The notes beneath the pieces are model-generated. The model was not told the origin of the DNA. It searched no databases and worked only from the letters and a program-made list of their open reading frames with translations. Positions 12,202 to 23,224 of a stretch of 51,321 nucleotides of DNA are shown here, one piece after another. Origin of the DNA: Thamnocephalis sphaerospora (lineage: Eukaryota; Zoopagomycota; Zoopagomycetes; Zoopagales; Sigmoideomycetaceae); contig KZ992465.1 of the NCBI GenBank assembly GCA_003614735.1, positions 1-51,321 on the forward strand. The letters are read 5' to 3'. Within the stretch, counting starts at the first letter, position 1; each line of letters starts with the position of its first letter. A program made the translations under genes and the position numbers.

Positions 12202-13190
12202 ATGAGCTCGCTCAAGCTGGGCTCGCTGCTCATCCGCACGCTGGCTAAGCCAAGTGGGTAGCCAGCGGCAGCGGGAACCACGCTCAGCAGGCCACCGCGC
12301 TGACAAAGCCGTATATGCGCATAGTCTCGGGGCAGCTCAAAGCATACACCAAGAAGCATCCGCGGTTCAAGCAAACATGTATTTCCGTAGCGCAGGTAGG
12401 CCAGAGGTGCACCGTCTATACCACGTGGCAGTGCTGCGCATGCTTACGCCATCGACAGGCAACGCATCGGTTCGAGCTGAACATGAAGATGAAGTTTCTT
12501 GGCTACAAAAAGGAGGCCATCCGACCGCTGAACGATGCAAAGTGAGCCAAAACAGTGCCGGACGTGAGTTTGGTCATGCTAACGCGCATCCAGGGCGGTG
12601 GAAGCAGGCGCCAACTTTCTCGGCGAGACATTCCTATTTACCGTGGCAGCAAGTGCCATCATCTTTGAGACGACCCGGTAAGCCGTCGGCGTCATCGGTT
12701 TGCTTGCACACTGTTTGTTTACACCAGCGTGGGGTACATATCGCTTTGCAGACAGCGTCTGAGCAATCATGCCAAGCAGCAAGCCATTGATGATAAGCTG
12801 CAAGAGCTACGCGACGATATTGCCGCGCTCAAAGTAGCACTGGATGAGGAACGCGAACGGCATACGCTGGCGCTGGTGGAGATGTCTGGCCTGCGCCAAA
12901 ACAGCGACATGGTGCAGCGAGTGCTCGAGCATCTCGTTCGCGCGCAACTAACCGACTCGGTGGTGGTTCACGAGCCAGCACCGATAGCAGCAGTACATTC
13001 AAATGATCATGGCCACACGTTGCTGGAAAAGCTAGGCCACGCTATTGGACTGCCTGTTCAGGCGCATGCAGAAACGATGGAGATACCGATTGAGGCTATC
13101 AGCCCGGCTGTTCCGGCGGCCGCAAGTGCACCGATCACTGTAACGCTGCAAGCTCGGCCTGGCCTGCGCACGACCAACTGGCCAACATGA
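12202..13190 (+). CDS. OPA3: OPA3-like mitochondrial protein
   Basis: Family of small inner/outer mitochondrial membrane-associated proteins; human OPA3 is linked to optic atrophy and its biochemical role is unsettled. Five exons: 12202-12253, 12325-12395, 12459-12541, 12594-12677, 12752-13190, giving 242 residues. Family features are MSSLKLGSLLIRTLAKP, the KHPRFKQTCISVAQ block, FELNMKMKFLGYKKEAIRPL, AGANFLGETFLFTVAASAII (hydrophobic segment), then a coiled coil DDKLQELRDDIAALK. The residues after about 150 are less conserved and acidic/proline-containing. Introns are 63-74 nt with consistent phases. The 3' neighbour of ferredoxin in the same orientation, 266 bp away. Confidence 0.9.
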
Positions 13191-13510
13191 CGCGCCATCA
13201 AGCTTCCTACCACCTAGTGCGCCATCCTCGAGTGCCTAGATATCTCCTATGCTTTATTTGCCTACGAATCCCCTATCTGCTGACGAATACATACATGGAA
13301 CTAGAGTACCATGTGCATCGTGTACGTGTTAAAAAAAAGAAAATCACAACAGCTTTATGCGCCGCATCATTGGCCAAGACACCCGCCCGCCGCTAAGCTG
13401 CCCACACCAACTCTTCTCTGTTCGCCCAACTTCTGCGCCTCTTGGTCTGCCGCACCGCTCGTTCGCTGCCACTGCTCCGTGCCACGCGCTCTACCGCTCT
13501 ACCGCTCACC
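13191..13510. other. Intergenic: OPA3-like 3' flank and HPRT promoter
   Basis: 320 bp with no gene seen. The last 100 bp before the HPRT ATG are pyrimidine-rich on the sense strand. Confidence 0.6.
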
Positions 13511-14625
13511 ATGAATCCGGCTGATTGGATTGACGTGACGCCCGAGTCGTTCAAGTACTCGCTGGACCACTTTGTCATTCCGCCGCACTACACCGAGGAC
13601 CTGGAGAGCATTCTCATTCCTCATGGCATTATCATGGTAGGCGAGCGTGCTACAGCGTGGCAAACCGTGCATGGACAAACGCGCAGGAAAAGCGGGGTTA
13701 CTACTGCAGTGAACCATATCGCATCGTTGGCTCATCCGTGTTCTTCCCACAGGACCGCATTGAGCGGCTGGCCAAGCTGATTGTGGACGATTCGGATGGT
13801 CCTCTGGGTAAGTCGCTGCATCCAGAGAGATTGCCTAGCAACGCTGCACTAGCATCGCGCTAACTGGTTGCGATGCAGTGGTCTGCTGCGTGCTTAAGGG
13901 TGGCCACCAGTTCTTTGCCGATTTGGTCAACTGCATCAAGAAGCTCAACACGGGTCTGGGCCACTCTGTGCCGCTACACCTCGATTTCATCAAGGTGAAG
14001 AGCTACACCAACGACCAGTCGACGGGCGAGGTGCGCGTGTCGCTCAGTGAGACCGAGCTCAAGGACATCAAGGGCAAGGTGAGCGGTGGCAGGTCATGCG
14101 ACCGAGTCATAACGATGAAAGAACGGTATGCTGACCATGATATTGGCAGAACCTCCTGATTGTCGAGGATATCATCGATACGGGCCGCACCATGGTCAAG
14201 CTGCTCAGCAAGCTGCGCGAGTTTGACCCCAAGTCGGTGCGCGTGGCGAGTCTGTTGCTGAAGAAGACGCCGCTCTCCAACGGTTACATCCCAGACTATG
14301 TTGGCTTTGCTGTGCCAGACAGCTTTGTGGTCGGGTAGGTGGCCAGGCACACATACGAGGTTGACGTGAGGATAAATGCTGACGACGGCGACGGCGACGG
14401 CGACGATGGCGACGATGGCGACGACATGATGGCGACGATGATACCTATAGCTACGCACTCGACTACAACGAGTACTTCCGCGATCTGGACCACATCTGCG
14501 TCATTAGCGTAAGCATACGTACTGTAATCGTAGACGGCAATGCGTACTAACAATGCTGTGTGCGCTTTTATCGTTTACTATGTTGGCTCGCTTAGGATCA
14601 TGGCAAGAAGGCATATGCTGCCTAA
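13511..14625 (+). CDS. HPRT1: Hypoxanthine-guanine phosphoribosyltransferase, animal-type
   Basis: Purine salvage: hypoxanthine or guanine plus PRPP to IMP or GMP. Six exons: 13511-13636, 13753-13807, 13879-14078, 14150-14334, 14451-14508, 14596-14625, giving 217 residues (human HPRT has 218). Visible motifs are [16 protein letters not shown], the [12 protein letters not shown] loop, [14 protein letters not shown], the PRPP-binding [14 protein letters not shown], the base-contact region [17 protein letters not shown] and the ending [19 protein letters not shown] plus DHGKKAYAA. It resembles metazoan HPRT along its whole length far more than yeast Hpt1 as I know them. Intron 4 carries a (GGCGAC)n repeat. 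Confidence 0.95.
14380..14438. repeat. (GGCGAC/GATGGC)n repeat in HPRT intron 4
   Basis: Tandem GGCGAC and GATGGCGAC units fill most of a 116-nt intron (14335-14450), the longest intron of the gene. Length variation between strains would be expected. Confidence 0.85.
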
Positions 14626-15086
14626 CAGGCCAGCGGACGCACAAGCTTGATCGCTACGCCTACCACTCTTCCTTCCCTCATTCTCATTTGCTCGCTGATG
14701 TTGACGCTCGGCTGTCCGGCATGTAGCCGGGATTAAACGGTGTACACACACTAGCCATGGCATTTGCAGTCGTGCTCACGCATCATCGGCAGCGCACATA
14801 TGCATCAAAAACGCCAGGCCTACGCGGACTGCAGCGATTTACAAATGCAAAAAGTCTGGCATGGCTAAGGAGTGACAAAAACAGAGCGAGAAGTAGGTCG
14901 GGTAACTGCTGCAGGAGATACGTGCTTCGCAGCGACAATTTCGCAGCGAGCAAGCGGCAGTGGCGTGGGCGAAGAGGTGGGACGACAACAGAGTGTTAAT
15001 ACACACGAAGAAAAGGAAAAAGGGGCGGCGCCAGCATGAAGCCGAATGGGCGTAGCGCAATGTAGGTCATCGCTAGACCGCCGGAC
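14626..15086. other. Intergenic, convergent 3' ends of HPRT and H2A.Z
   Basis: 461 bp without a recognisable gene. Only short non-ATG frames occur. Confidence 0.6.
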
Positions 15087-15784
15087 TTAGATCGGGCCGC
15101 CGACCTTCTTGATCTTGGGCTTATTCAGCAGGCTCTTGTGGATGTACTGTGGATCGACGGGCAAGCAAATACACACGATAAGCACCATACAGATAAAATA
15201 CGCCCAGACAAGAGTACCCACCGGCATCACACCACCGCCCGCAATGGTGGCACGGATCAGCGAGTCTAGCTCCTCGTCGCCGCGGATGGCCAGCTGCAAA
15301 TGCCGCGGCGTGATACGCTTTACCTTGAGATCTTTGCTGGCATTGCCGGCAAGCTCAAGCACTTCAGCGGTAAGGTACTCCATAATAGCAGCAGCATACA
15401 CGGCCGCACTGGCGCCCACGCGAATATTGTGCATAGTGCGCTTTTTCAAGTAGCGGTGAATACGACCAACGGGAAACTGGAATGCACAAAACGTTGCACG
15501 GCGCAACATCATCATCCATCGAGGTGACAACGACACTGTCAGTTACGCGCTTACACAGACACAGACCGCCGTTGACGGCGCCCACCTGTAGGCCGGCACG
15601 AGCTGCACGCGTTAGTGTCGCCTGGCGCTTGGTCGGGTCAGAGCTGGCCTTGCCAGCGTTGTAGACGGGCTTTGGGTTCGACTAGACGTTGCGCAGGTGT
15701 AAGCGCGGCTACTACAGACAAAACACAGCGTTGTGCCCGTGATCGCCCGTCGGATCGCGGTCTGACCGAGCTAGCACCCACCAT
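15087..15784 (-). CDS. HTZ1: Histone variant H2A.Z
   Basis: H2A variant of promoter and boundary nucleosomes, deposited by SWR1. Four exons: 15784-15782 (ATG only), 15681-15586, 15476-15222, 15146-15087, giving 137 residues. It begins [20 protein letters not shown], then [22 protein letters not shown], and the H2A.Z hallmark [20 protein letters not shown] with [20 protein letters not shown] and IHKSLLNK. Canonical H2A would have NDEELNKLL and a QGGVLPNIQ stretch, so the variant assignment is firm. The tail ends KIKKVGGPI. The start-codon intron is inferred because no in-frame ATG lies in exon 2 and ATG|GTGGGT sits upstream in good context. Confidence 0.95.
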
Positions 15785-16411
15785 GGCGGCAAATTGACAC
15801 GTAGAAATGGCACGTAAAACGCAGTAGCAGCGGATACACGGCTAATCAAGCGGTGCGCGTTTGCTCAAAATGGTAGGGCGCTGGCGTAACCGTGAAGACA
15901 GCAGGTGCAAAGACGACAGCAAACACTACGCAAGAAGAGCGAGCGCTAGAGGCGAGCAGGCGGCGAAACACAGGTCAGAAGGCAGCCGGAACAGCAGCAA
16001 CGGAACAGGGTGGAAGCGGGAAGAAAGAGAGGGAAAGAGACGGTGTGGGGGCTGCCGTAGAACTGCGAGCATCTAGTTTGTTTTGATCTCTACTGCCGTC
16101 CACGTGACCACAGATCAACACGTCATTTCGATTTTCATGTTCCTGCTGGCTATGCTACACACCAGTCCTGTCGGCCACAGCGATGCTGCCACACGATGGG
16201 CAATGTGGTTGCGACGGTAACTGCGGCAATGGTGGGCATGCCTGCTATGGTGGTAGCTGTGGTGGTCGCGTGGCGGTACAAAGGTGCATTCGATGGTTGT
16301 CAATGTGAGCCAACGCTGCTACAACTGCACTCCGCCTCAGCTTAGTTCTTTGTACTGCTATCGTAACCCTATCGGCTAGCCATCCACGCATAGCTACCTA
16401 GCCAAACCGCC
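15785..16411. promoter_or_regulatory. Divergent promoter region of H2A.Z and the M6PR-like gene
   Basis: 627 bp between two start codons. It has a GA-rich block around 16020-16045, pyrimidine-rich on the H2A.Z sense strand. No clear TATA. No coding sequence recognised. Confidence 0.5.
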
Positions 16412-17852
16412 ATGCATGTTGCTGCTTCTGCCTTGCTGGCACTGCTAGTGCCGACGCTGTTTGCACAGCTTGTGTCTGCCGAGGACGCAGCACCGTGCAC
16501 CGTGGTACGCAAGGGCACCTCGGACCTCTATGACCTGCGCCCACTCATCAAAGAGCGCGGGTACGTAGTAATGGGCAGCCCAGTGCTTCCGGCTGGGCTA
16601 TCAGCTACTGACGGGCCAGCGATGCGTTTGGGCGCCGCAGGGAGGACTGGGTGGTCAAGGACGAGGATGCCAAGACCACGTTTAGGCTGAATGTATGCGA
16701 TGAGATTCACTATGACAAGACCGGGCTGAAGGAGCCATGGGGCGTGGCAGCATTCCAGGAGACGGGCGATCGCAAGGGCTTCTCCATCGGGTGAGCAATA
16801 GCGAAGCGCAAGCCGGCGCAAGCATGCGCTGACCTGGTCGGCATTATCGGCGCGCAGACGCGTCAACAAGACGCCATTCTTCCGCGGTAAGACGTGCTGC
16901 GCCAGCGATACGTCTACCGTGCTCTCAGCCAACTTACACTACCGCTGCGGAGATAGGCGACCACTTGCTGCTGCAATATGAAAACGGCGACGAGTGCGCA
17001 CAGAGCACGGAGCGACGCAAAACGCTCATTTCCTTTGTCTGTGACACCGCCGTCAGCGGACAGGTAGGCATTTTCCGGACAGGCGGCCATAGGCGTCGAC
17101 TAACGAGACGTGTATGTTAATTAGGGCGCGCCCACGCTGGTTGCTGCTATGGACAGCTGTTCGTACTGGTTTGAATGGCGCACGCCGGCAGCCTGCGTTG
17201 CTGGTACTGCACCCATAGCCGATGGTGGCAGCAGCAGCAGCAGCGGTGGCAGTACCTTCTTTACCATGTGAGTGGAACGATGACACACGCACTGATGGCG
17301 CGACAACTGACGACGACACGGACTTAGCCTTATGGTGTTTGGCTCCATCTATCTGCTGGGCGGCATTCTCTATAAGCGATTCGTCCTAAACGCCTCTGGC
17401 TTTGAGCAGATCCCACACATTGACTTTTGGCGCAATGCAATCGACTGGATCAAGGTAAGGCGCTGCGAGAAAAAGCCACGCGGGCAACCTTCGTTGGCTG
17501 ATCTCTCTGGCAACAGGACATGGCCTCCATTCTGATCCACAAAGTGACTGGCTCGCGCGCGCCTCCGCGCACCTACTACTCGATCAACAGCGAGAATCTT
17601 CCCAGCATTGGCAGTCGTCACAGCGATAACCGTTTCCGTGGCGGATTCCATCTTGGCGATGACGATGACGATGATGACGCGGCCGACGTTTTGATGCGCA
17701 GCGATACCCTGGGACGCGAAGAGGAAGGCCGTGAACCAGAGTCGATGGGGCAGGAGCTTACCGTTACCGGTCGCATTCCCAGCAACACAAGCACCGCCAG
17801 CGGCAGTGAGGGTGCGATCCGCCTGGTTGATGACACGGACCGCGGCCACTAG
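16412..17852 (+). CDS. Mannose-6-phosphate-receptor-like (MRH) type I membrane protein
   Basis: Likely a Golgi-endosome cargo receptor of the MRL1 / cation-dependent M6P receptor / Atg27 group. Seven exons: 16412-16560, 16641-16790, 16858-16886, 16957-17063, 17125-17267, 17328-17454, 17517-17852, giving 346 residues. A signal peptide MHVAASALLALLVPTLFAQL leads into a lumenal domain with paired cysteines (NVCDEIHYD, NGDECAQ, SFVCDTA, DSCSYWFEWRTPAAC). One membrane span follows near 217-240 (ILMVFGSIYLLGGIL). The cytosolic tail has YYSI, a YxxΦ-like sorting motif, and an Asp run HLGDDDDDDDAAD. Exon 3 is only 29 nt; reading through its intron breaks the frame before DHLLLQYENGDE. Domain fold is safe; exact family member is not. 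Confidence 0.85.
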
Positions 17853-18086
17853 TGTGCGCGTACAGTTGAGCGCGCCAGTGATGCATTGGCCGAGCGGGAC
17901 GCGTCGCTGCAATATATTTGGTATCTATCCTGACCACACTGATCTGTTCATGTATCCTGAAAGCTGCTCAAAAAGTAGCAATGTCTGGCATGACGCGTAA
18001 ACAGCGTTTATCGCCAATTTATCGCCGCTTCTAACGGCCAGTGCGCCAGCATGCATCGTTACAATGAATATGCACATACAAGCAAG

Positions 18087-18785
18087 CTAGTTCACCAGAG
18101 GTATTTCACGCAGATACTTTGCAATGGCCTGAACTAGCAGACGATGCTCCACCGTGTGCATGCGTGCTTCCAGCGTTTCCAGCGTATCCTCAGCATGGAT
18201 GGGCACTGCTTCGAGAAGGATGGGCGCGCCGCGATCCACCTCGGGCACCACGCAATGCACCATCACACCCGTGCGTGTCAGCTGGCCAGCCTTGTAAGCG
18301 TCAAAGGCGCGTCCGATGGAGTTTACACCGTCAAATTCGCCCGGCAACGCTGGATGCAGGTTAATAACGCGGTTCGGGAACTGGTCTAGAAAGGCGGGCG
18401 ATAGAATGTGCATCCAGCCGGCCAGTACCACCAGGTCCGGCGCACCCGGCGTAGTAGCGGTTGCATCGTCCTGGCTGGGGCCACCGCTGTTGGCGAGCAC
18501 CAGGTCGGCCAGGTCCCGGTCAAACTGCTGACGCGGCTCAGCAACGCCACGGTCGCGATACGGCTTGAGCTGGTGCACGCGCGTTGGCACACCGGCGTTA
18601 CGTGCCCGTTCCAGCCCATAGGCGCTAGCACGGTTGGAGACCACCAGCGTAACGCGCGCTAGCTCAGCCAGCGGCTTGCCGGGCGCAGTGGCGTCCAGAA
18701 TCGCCTGCAGATTGCTGCCATTGCCGGAAACAAGCACACAAATGCGCGCTAGGCGGCGCTGGCCGTCATTCGACGTGGACGACAT
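18087..18785 (-). CDS. ADE8: Phosphoribosylglycinamide formyltransferase (GAR transformylase)
   Basis: Third step of purine synthesis: formyl transfer from 10-formyl-THF to GAR. Single exon, 232 residues from the ATG at 18785. N-terminal nucleotide loop CVLVSGNGSNLQAILDA; active-site region NLHPALPGEFDGVNSIGRAF with the catalytic His; MVHCVVPEVDRGAPIL with the catalytic Asp; C-terminus HRLLVQAIAKYL. The open frame continues 36 codons upstream with another possible start near 18893, but the fungal enzymes begin close to the glycine loop, so I prefer 18785. A stand-alone enzyme as in fungi, not the trifunctional animal GART. Confidence 0.95.
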   Translation of the reverse strand: MSSTSNDGQRRLARICVLVSGNGSNLQAILDATAPGKPLAELARVTLVVSNRASAYGLERARNAGVPTRVHQLKPYRDRGVAEPRQQFDRDLADLVLANSGGPSQDDATATTPGAPDLVVLAGWMHILSPAFLDQFPNRVINLHPALPGEFDGVNSIGRAFDAYKAGQLTRTGVMVHCVVPEVDRGAPILLEAVPIHAEDTLETLEARMHTVEHRLLVQAIAKYLREIPLVN

Positions 18786-19700
18786 GGCACAGAGGGTCGG
18801 CGGCACAAGCGAGCGGCAAAGGGCGACGGTGCTCTTGGACAAGTCGTAAGGATCGTGGGCGGAAGAGACAACACGGTAAAAGTCGGCTGGCAACGATCCT
18901 GCAGATCACATGGTCAAGTGCACGCACACAGGCGTAACGGTCGCTTTACTACCGACACATGATGGGATAGAACGGGTATGTGGATACACGCTGCGAGCCT
19001 ATGCGCCTGGGCCATCCAGCAACGCCGAGCGGGCGATCGCAGCAATCGAAAATGGAATGGCGCCAGCACAGACGACACGAGCAAGAAGATGCAATAGGAC
19101 CGAGCAAGGAGACGAAAATGGCCTAATTGAACCCTATAAACAGCAATGTCGAAAGCATGCATGCGCAGCGCAGCAAGCGCAGCTCATCCTTTAACGCGAT
19201 AGAAGACTACGTCAAGGATGACGGCAAGGCGCACGTTCAGCCAGCTTAGCGACCGCACAATAGAGAACAGGAAATGGCAAAAAGAGGCTTAGAGAGAGAG
19301 AGAGAGAGCAGGGTAAACCGGACAAGGAAGCCGGAGAAAGGTGAGCGGAGGAAAGAGACGAAAAAACATGTGGACCGGTCAGGATACGAGAGGCACGGTG
19401 CCGGCACGGCGAGAGCAGCAGCAACAACGACAACAACAACGACAACGACAACAACAGTGAAAGCGAAAGACAGTGAAAGCACAAAGTGGAAGCACTAAAG
19501 CGCCGCAAGCAAGCGGCTGACAGAGCCGCAAGACGGCTGCAGCGAAAAAGAATACGTATCGGCGAAACAGAAGCCGGTGGCGCGACGGTCGCAGCAGTCG
19601 GCGTGGCGACAGAAGCGCAAGGACAAGAAATGCATCCTGCGCCGCTGCCTTGGCCGAAGCCGCATGGCGGCCGCGGCCGTCCGACGCTGCACCCAGACAC
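18786..19700. other. Intergenic: ADE8 upstream and PKA 3' flank
   Basis: 915 bp. It contains a (GA)n run at 19290-19308 (CT on the ADE8 sense strand) and a CAA/CGA-rich run at 19415-19458 just 3' of PKA. An open frame on the minus strand through 19246-19700 is low-complexity readthrough of the CAA run. No gene supported. Confidence 0.55.
19415..19458. repeat. CAG/CAA/CGA trinucleotide-rich tract
   Basis: Imperfect CAACGA repeats about 240 bp downstream of the PKA stop codon. Confidence 0.8.
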
Positions 19701-22443
19701 CTAAAACTCGCGAAACAGGTGCCGGAAAGGATCCGGCGCATGCGGATCGGGCGTCTGGTAGGGCGGCTCGGGATACTTTTCAAAGTTGCTGGTGTCGCCA
19801 GGGTGCCGGCAGTTGGGCACGATCGGCGCCTGCATAGGTCATGATACACAACATGAATGAACAAACAGCTGGGATGGCGGTTGGCACGCTTGCTACGTAC
19901 CCGAACGGCTCTCCGAAGAAGTGCATCCCAGTCAACGTCGCGGAACCACTTGTGTCGGCGCACATCCTCGGCACCGCCGCGCAGATTGCCCAGACGCTTT
20001 GTGCGATCGGCTGTAAGCAGTCGCTTTACGATATCCTTGGCCGCCAGGTCAAAGTGCGCCGGGAACTGTATGCGGCCAGCGAGAATCTTCTCATAAATGC
20101 CAAACGGATTGTCGTCAAAGAACGGCGGGTAGCCCGCAAGCATTTCAAAAATCAGAATGCCGAGCGCCCACCAGTCGACAGGCTTGCCGTGACCCTTGCT
20201 CTGGATAATCTCCGGAGCAAGGTACTCTGGCGTACCACACAACGTCCAGGTTCTATATCGCTCGTCAGTATACCTGTCGTGCATCGGCACCACGCCAATT
20301 GAAAAATACACACCGTTCGTCCACCTTTTTCGCAAAGCCAAAATCGGTGATCTTCACATGGCCGTTGTGGTCCAGCAGCAGATTCTCCGGCTTCAGATCG
20401 CGATAGATGATGTTCTGACTGTGCAGATACTCCACCGCCAACACAATCTCCGCCGCGTAGAACTTGGTCATTTCGTTGGTGAACCGGCCGGCGCGGCGTA
20501 GATGCGAGAAAAGCTCGCCGCCAATTACGTACTCCATGAGCATGTACAGGTTGGTAGAGTCCTGGAAGGTGGCATACCTGTGCCGGCCCACCGCCAGACG
20601 CAGCGTCAGTCTTCCGCAACACGACGCGTGCTGTGAGCGCGCGTAGGTGTGACTTACAGATTTACAATAAACGGGTGCCGTACACAGGAGAGAATGGCCT
20701 TTTCCGAGTTGATGTGTTCGACCTGCTTCAGCTTTACCACCTCCACCTTCTTCAGCACCTTCATGGCAAAGAACTGCTGCTCTTCGTACAGCTGCAGCTG
20801 GCCCTTATCGCGTGGCCGCGCAAGGAAAACTCGGCCAAAGGTGCCAGTGCCTGTGCGTCATGCCAAATCCAGTCTAACGTTAGCGCTATCGCCGCGTGTG
20901 CCCGTCTACACCACGCGGTTTCCTTACCTAGTGTATCCAGCAAGCTAAAGTCGGCCAGACGACACTTGTCGCGTGCCCAGCTAGGCGAGATGGGCGTCTG
21001 GGCGGCGCTGGCCGTCTCCAGCATCACCTCGCCACGCCCGGAGGTGGTCGCGTGGGCGGTGGGCGGTGGACGGCGGAAGCTCTGCGGTGAACCGGGTGCT
21101 GACGAGGCCGACGTGTTTGGTCGGTCGTTGCGCCACTGCCCATTTACACCAGTGTGACCAGCGGTGTTTGCCGTGGACGTGGCCACCATGGCACGGACGG
21201 CCGTGCCAGCAGTAGCAGTCCCAATTGGTGCACCACCGCCAGCGAGCGGCTGTGACTTTGGCTGCAAAGTGCTGGTCACCGTCGCCGCTGCCGCCGCCAT
21301 CGATGGCGACGACGATACTTGGGCGATACCATGCACGGGCGCAACTGGGGCGCTAGAGCGCTCGCCACAGCCGTACAGCTCGTCGATACTGCCGTCGGTG
21401 TCACCGCTAACCACCTGCTCGTCAGAGTCATCCTCGTCCTCGTCCTCCGCCTCCTCCACCAGCTCAGGTCGCTGCAACAGACTTCCAAGGCCAGAGAGTG
21501 CACCGAGGCTGCGCGTGACACCTGCGGCCGCCGCGCCATTGCTATTGGGCGGCGTATTGGCCAGGTAGCCGGTGTGTGACGAGTTGATGTGGTTGAGAAA
21601 GTTGATGCTACTAGCTGCGCCACCACCCGGACCGGTGCCGCTGAAATAATGCGCCGCTGCTGTGGACAGTTCCACGGGAATATGCGGTGCTTCGTGCTTG
21701 AGCACTGGCGGTCTGGGAACCGCCGGGGCTGTATGGACGCCGTTTGCCATCATCGTGGTATGATTACCGGCCATACCAGCCAGACCGCTCGATGACACGT
21801 GTCCAAAGCGAAGACCCGCACTGCTGCTGCTGCCGCTGTTCACGTGAGCAAGCGCCGAGATGATGCTCGATGAGGAAGCGTTGCTCGCTGGCGCCGAAGA
21901 CGACGCGGTTGGACGCACGACGCTGCCACTCGGCGACGACGAAAACTTCATGCCTGCCGCCACCGCTGCAATCGTGGCCGAAAGAGACGCTGCCGGCGAG
22001 GAAGCAAGCGGCGTGCCAGTGTAGAGCGTGCCAAACGTCGCGGTAGGCGGCGGCGTAGGCTGCTGGTGGAGCGGCGACGACCGCTGATTGCTCACCGCCA
22101 TTGGCTCCGTGGACGGCTCGATCATGGCACTGCTTGGAGTGCTAGTGCCATGGAGCATTGACGTCACCGAGCGCGACTTTGCCTCTTCGTGCAACTTGGC
22201 ATGAATGCCATTCCGCGCAAACTGCGGGCTCATGGACGAGGGCAGCGTCGGCGTTGATGCCGTCGAGGGTGATCCAGCGCCTACCGAGGGCATCGTGTAC
22301 GTGTACTGATTGGCCATGTGCGTATTGACGGGCGATATAGATGGCGTCTCCACCTGCTCTTCTTCCTCTTCTTCCTCTGTGATGGTCTCAATAAAGGATA
22401 GCGGCCGAGATGGCGGCTTTGCAAGCACAGAGCTGGCGGTCAT
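19701..22443 (-). CDS. pkaC: cAMP-dependent protein kinase catalytic subunit with long N-terminal extension
   Basis: AGC-family Ser/Thr kinase, released from the regulatory subunit by cAMP. Five exons: 22443-20928, 20850-20658, 20577-20314, 20252-19901, 19829-19701, giving 817 residues. About 490 N-terminal residues are Ser/Ala/Thr/Pro-rich low complexity. The kinase domain starts near 497 (FSLLDTL, glycine loop [10 protein letters not shown]), with Lys in [28 protein letters not shown], activation loop [15 protein letters not shown] and [18 protein letters not shown]. The C-tail [20 protein letters not shown] and ending FRHLFREF carry the FxxF hydrophobic motif typical of PKA. The start at 22443 is the first in-frame ATG; an additional upstream exon cannot be excluded. 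The upstream region is CT-rich on the sense strand. Confidence 0.95.
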
Positions 22444-22644
22444 CTTGGCGCACAAGAATAAGCGCGGGCTAAAACGCTACTTGACAAAAGCTATTAGAGG
22501 GGACCGCGTGCGACGTACAGAAAAGTTAGAGCACGGTGGCGCGCGGACGAGGACGTTTGACGAAGAAGGCAGCCGAAGGCGCTGTAGCGGTCGGCGGAGA
22601 ACAGAACGGGGTGATGCGTCAAAGACGACCGGGCGAACGATGAG

Positions 22645-22672
22645 AAGGGAGAGGGAGAGAGGGAGAGAGAAT
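22645..22672. repeat. (GA)n tract upstream of PKA
   Basis: gagagg/gagaga repeats about 200 nt upstream of the PKA ATG; (CT)n on the PKA sense strand. Confidence 0.8.
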
Positions 22673-22719
22673 ACAGACGGGCCGGCCGGGCAAATACACC
22701 ACACGCACAAGGGAGAATC

Positions 22720-22745
22720 AGACGGACGGACGGACGGACGGACAG
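22720..22745. repeat. (GGAC)n tetranucleotide repeat
   Basis: Six consecutive ggac units upstream of PKA. Confidence 0.85.
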
Positions 22746-23204
22746 ACTCAGCAAAAACAGTAAATGGATGGCTGGCACGCTGACCGAATAAAGCGGTAAC
22801 GGAAACTGGCCAGGGAAAGAAGCACGGCGCCAAAGGACGGGGCACAGAGGTCTGGGAGAGAAAAGTGCCAGATGCTGTGAAAGCAGCGGCGTTCAAAGTC
22901 GCGCGCCAGGAGTTGTGGGCGGCGGTAAAGGAGACGGAAAAAAGGCCGTTACAGCGTGCGGACTTTGAGCGCACGAATCGGCCGACGGCCGTGCAGGTGC
23001 CAAAGTAGAAGGAAGCGACAAGAAGCGGGGCGAAGCACTTGGAGACGGCGCATACACCCACGATGGAGAGAGAGCTATTGAACAAGCGTAACAGACAGGC
23101 ACAGTGCAAGACTACCGTAGGAAGCAGACCAACGTGGGACGAGTCAAAAGAGGCAGCAAGTGGCCACAGGTCTCTTTGGCGGGCGCGAGAAGCAAGGTAC
23201 AAAT

Positions 23205-23224
23205 GGAGAGAGAGAGAGAGAGAG
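23205..23224. repeat. (GA)n microsatellite
   Basis: Ten GA units in the gene-poor block; (CT)n on the PKA sense strand. Confidence 0.85.

Noticed and set aside
16887-16956. Coding readthrough between exons 3 and 4 of the M6PR-like gene
   Set aside because: It contains cysteines and looked coding at first, but the frame breaks before DHLLLQYENG; removing GTAAGA...ATAG restores it.
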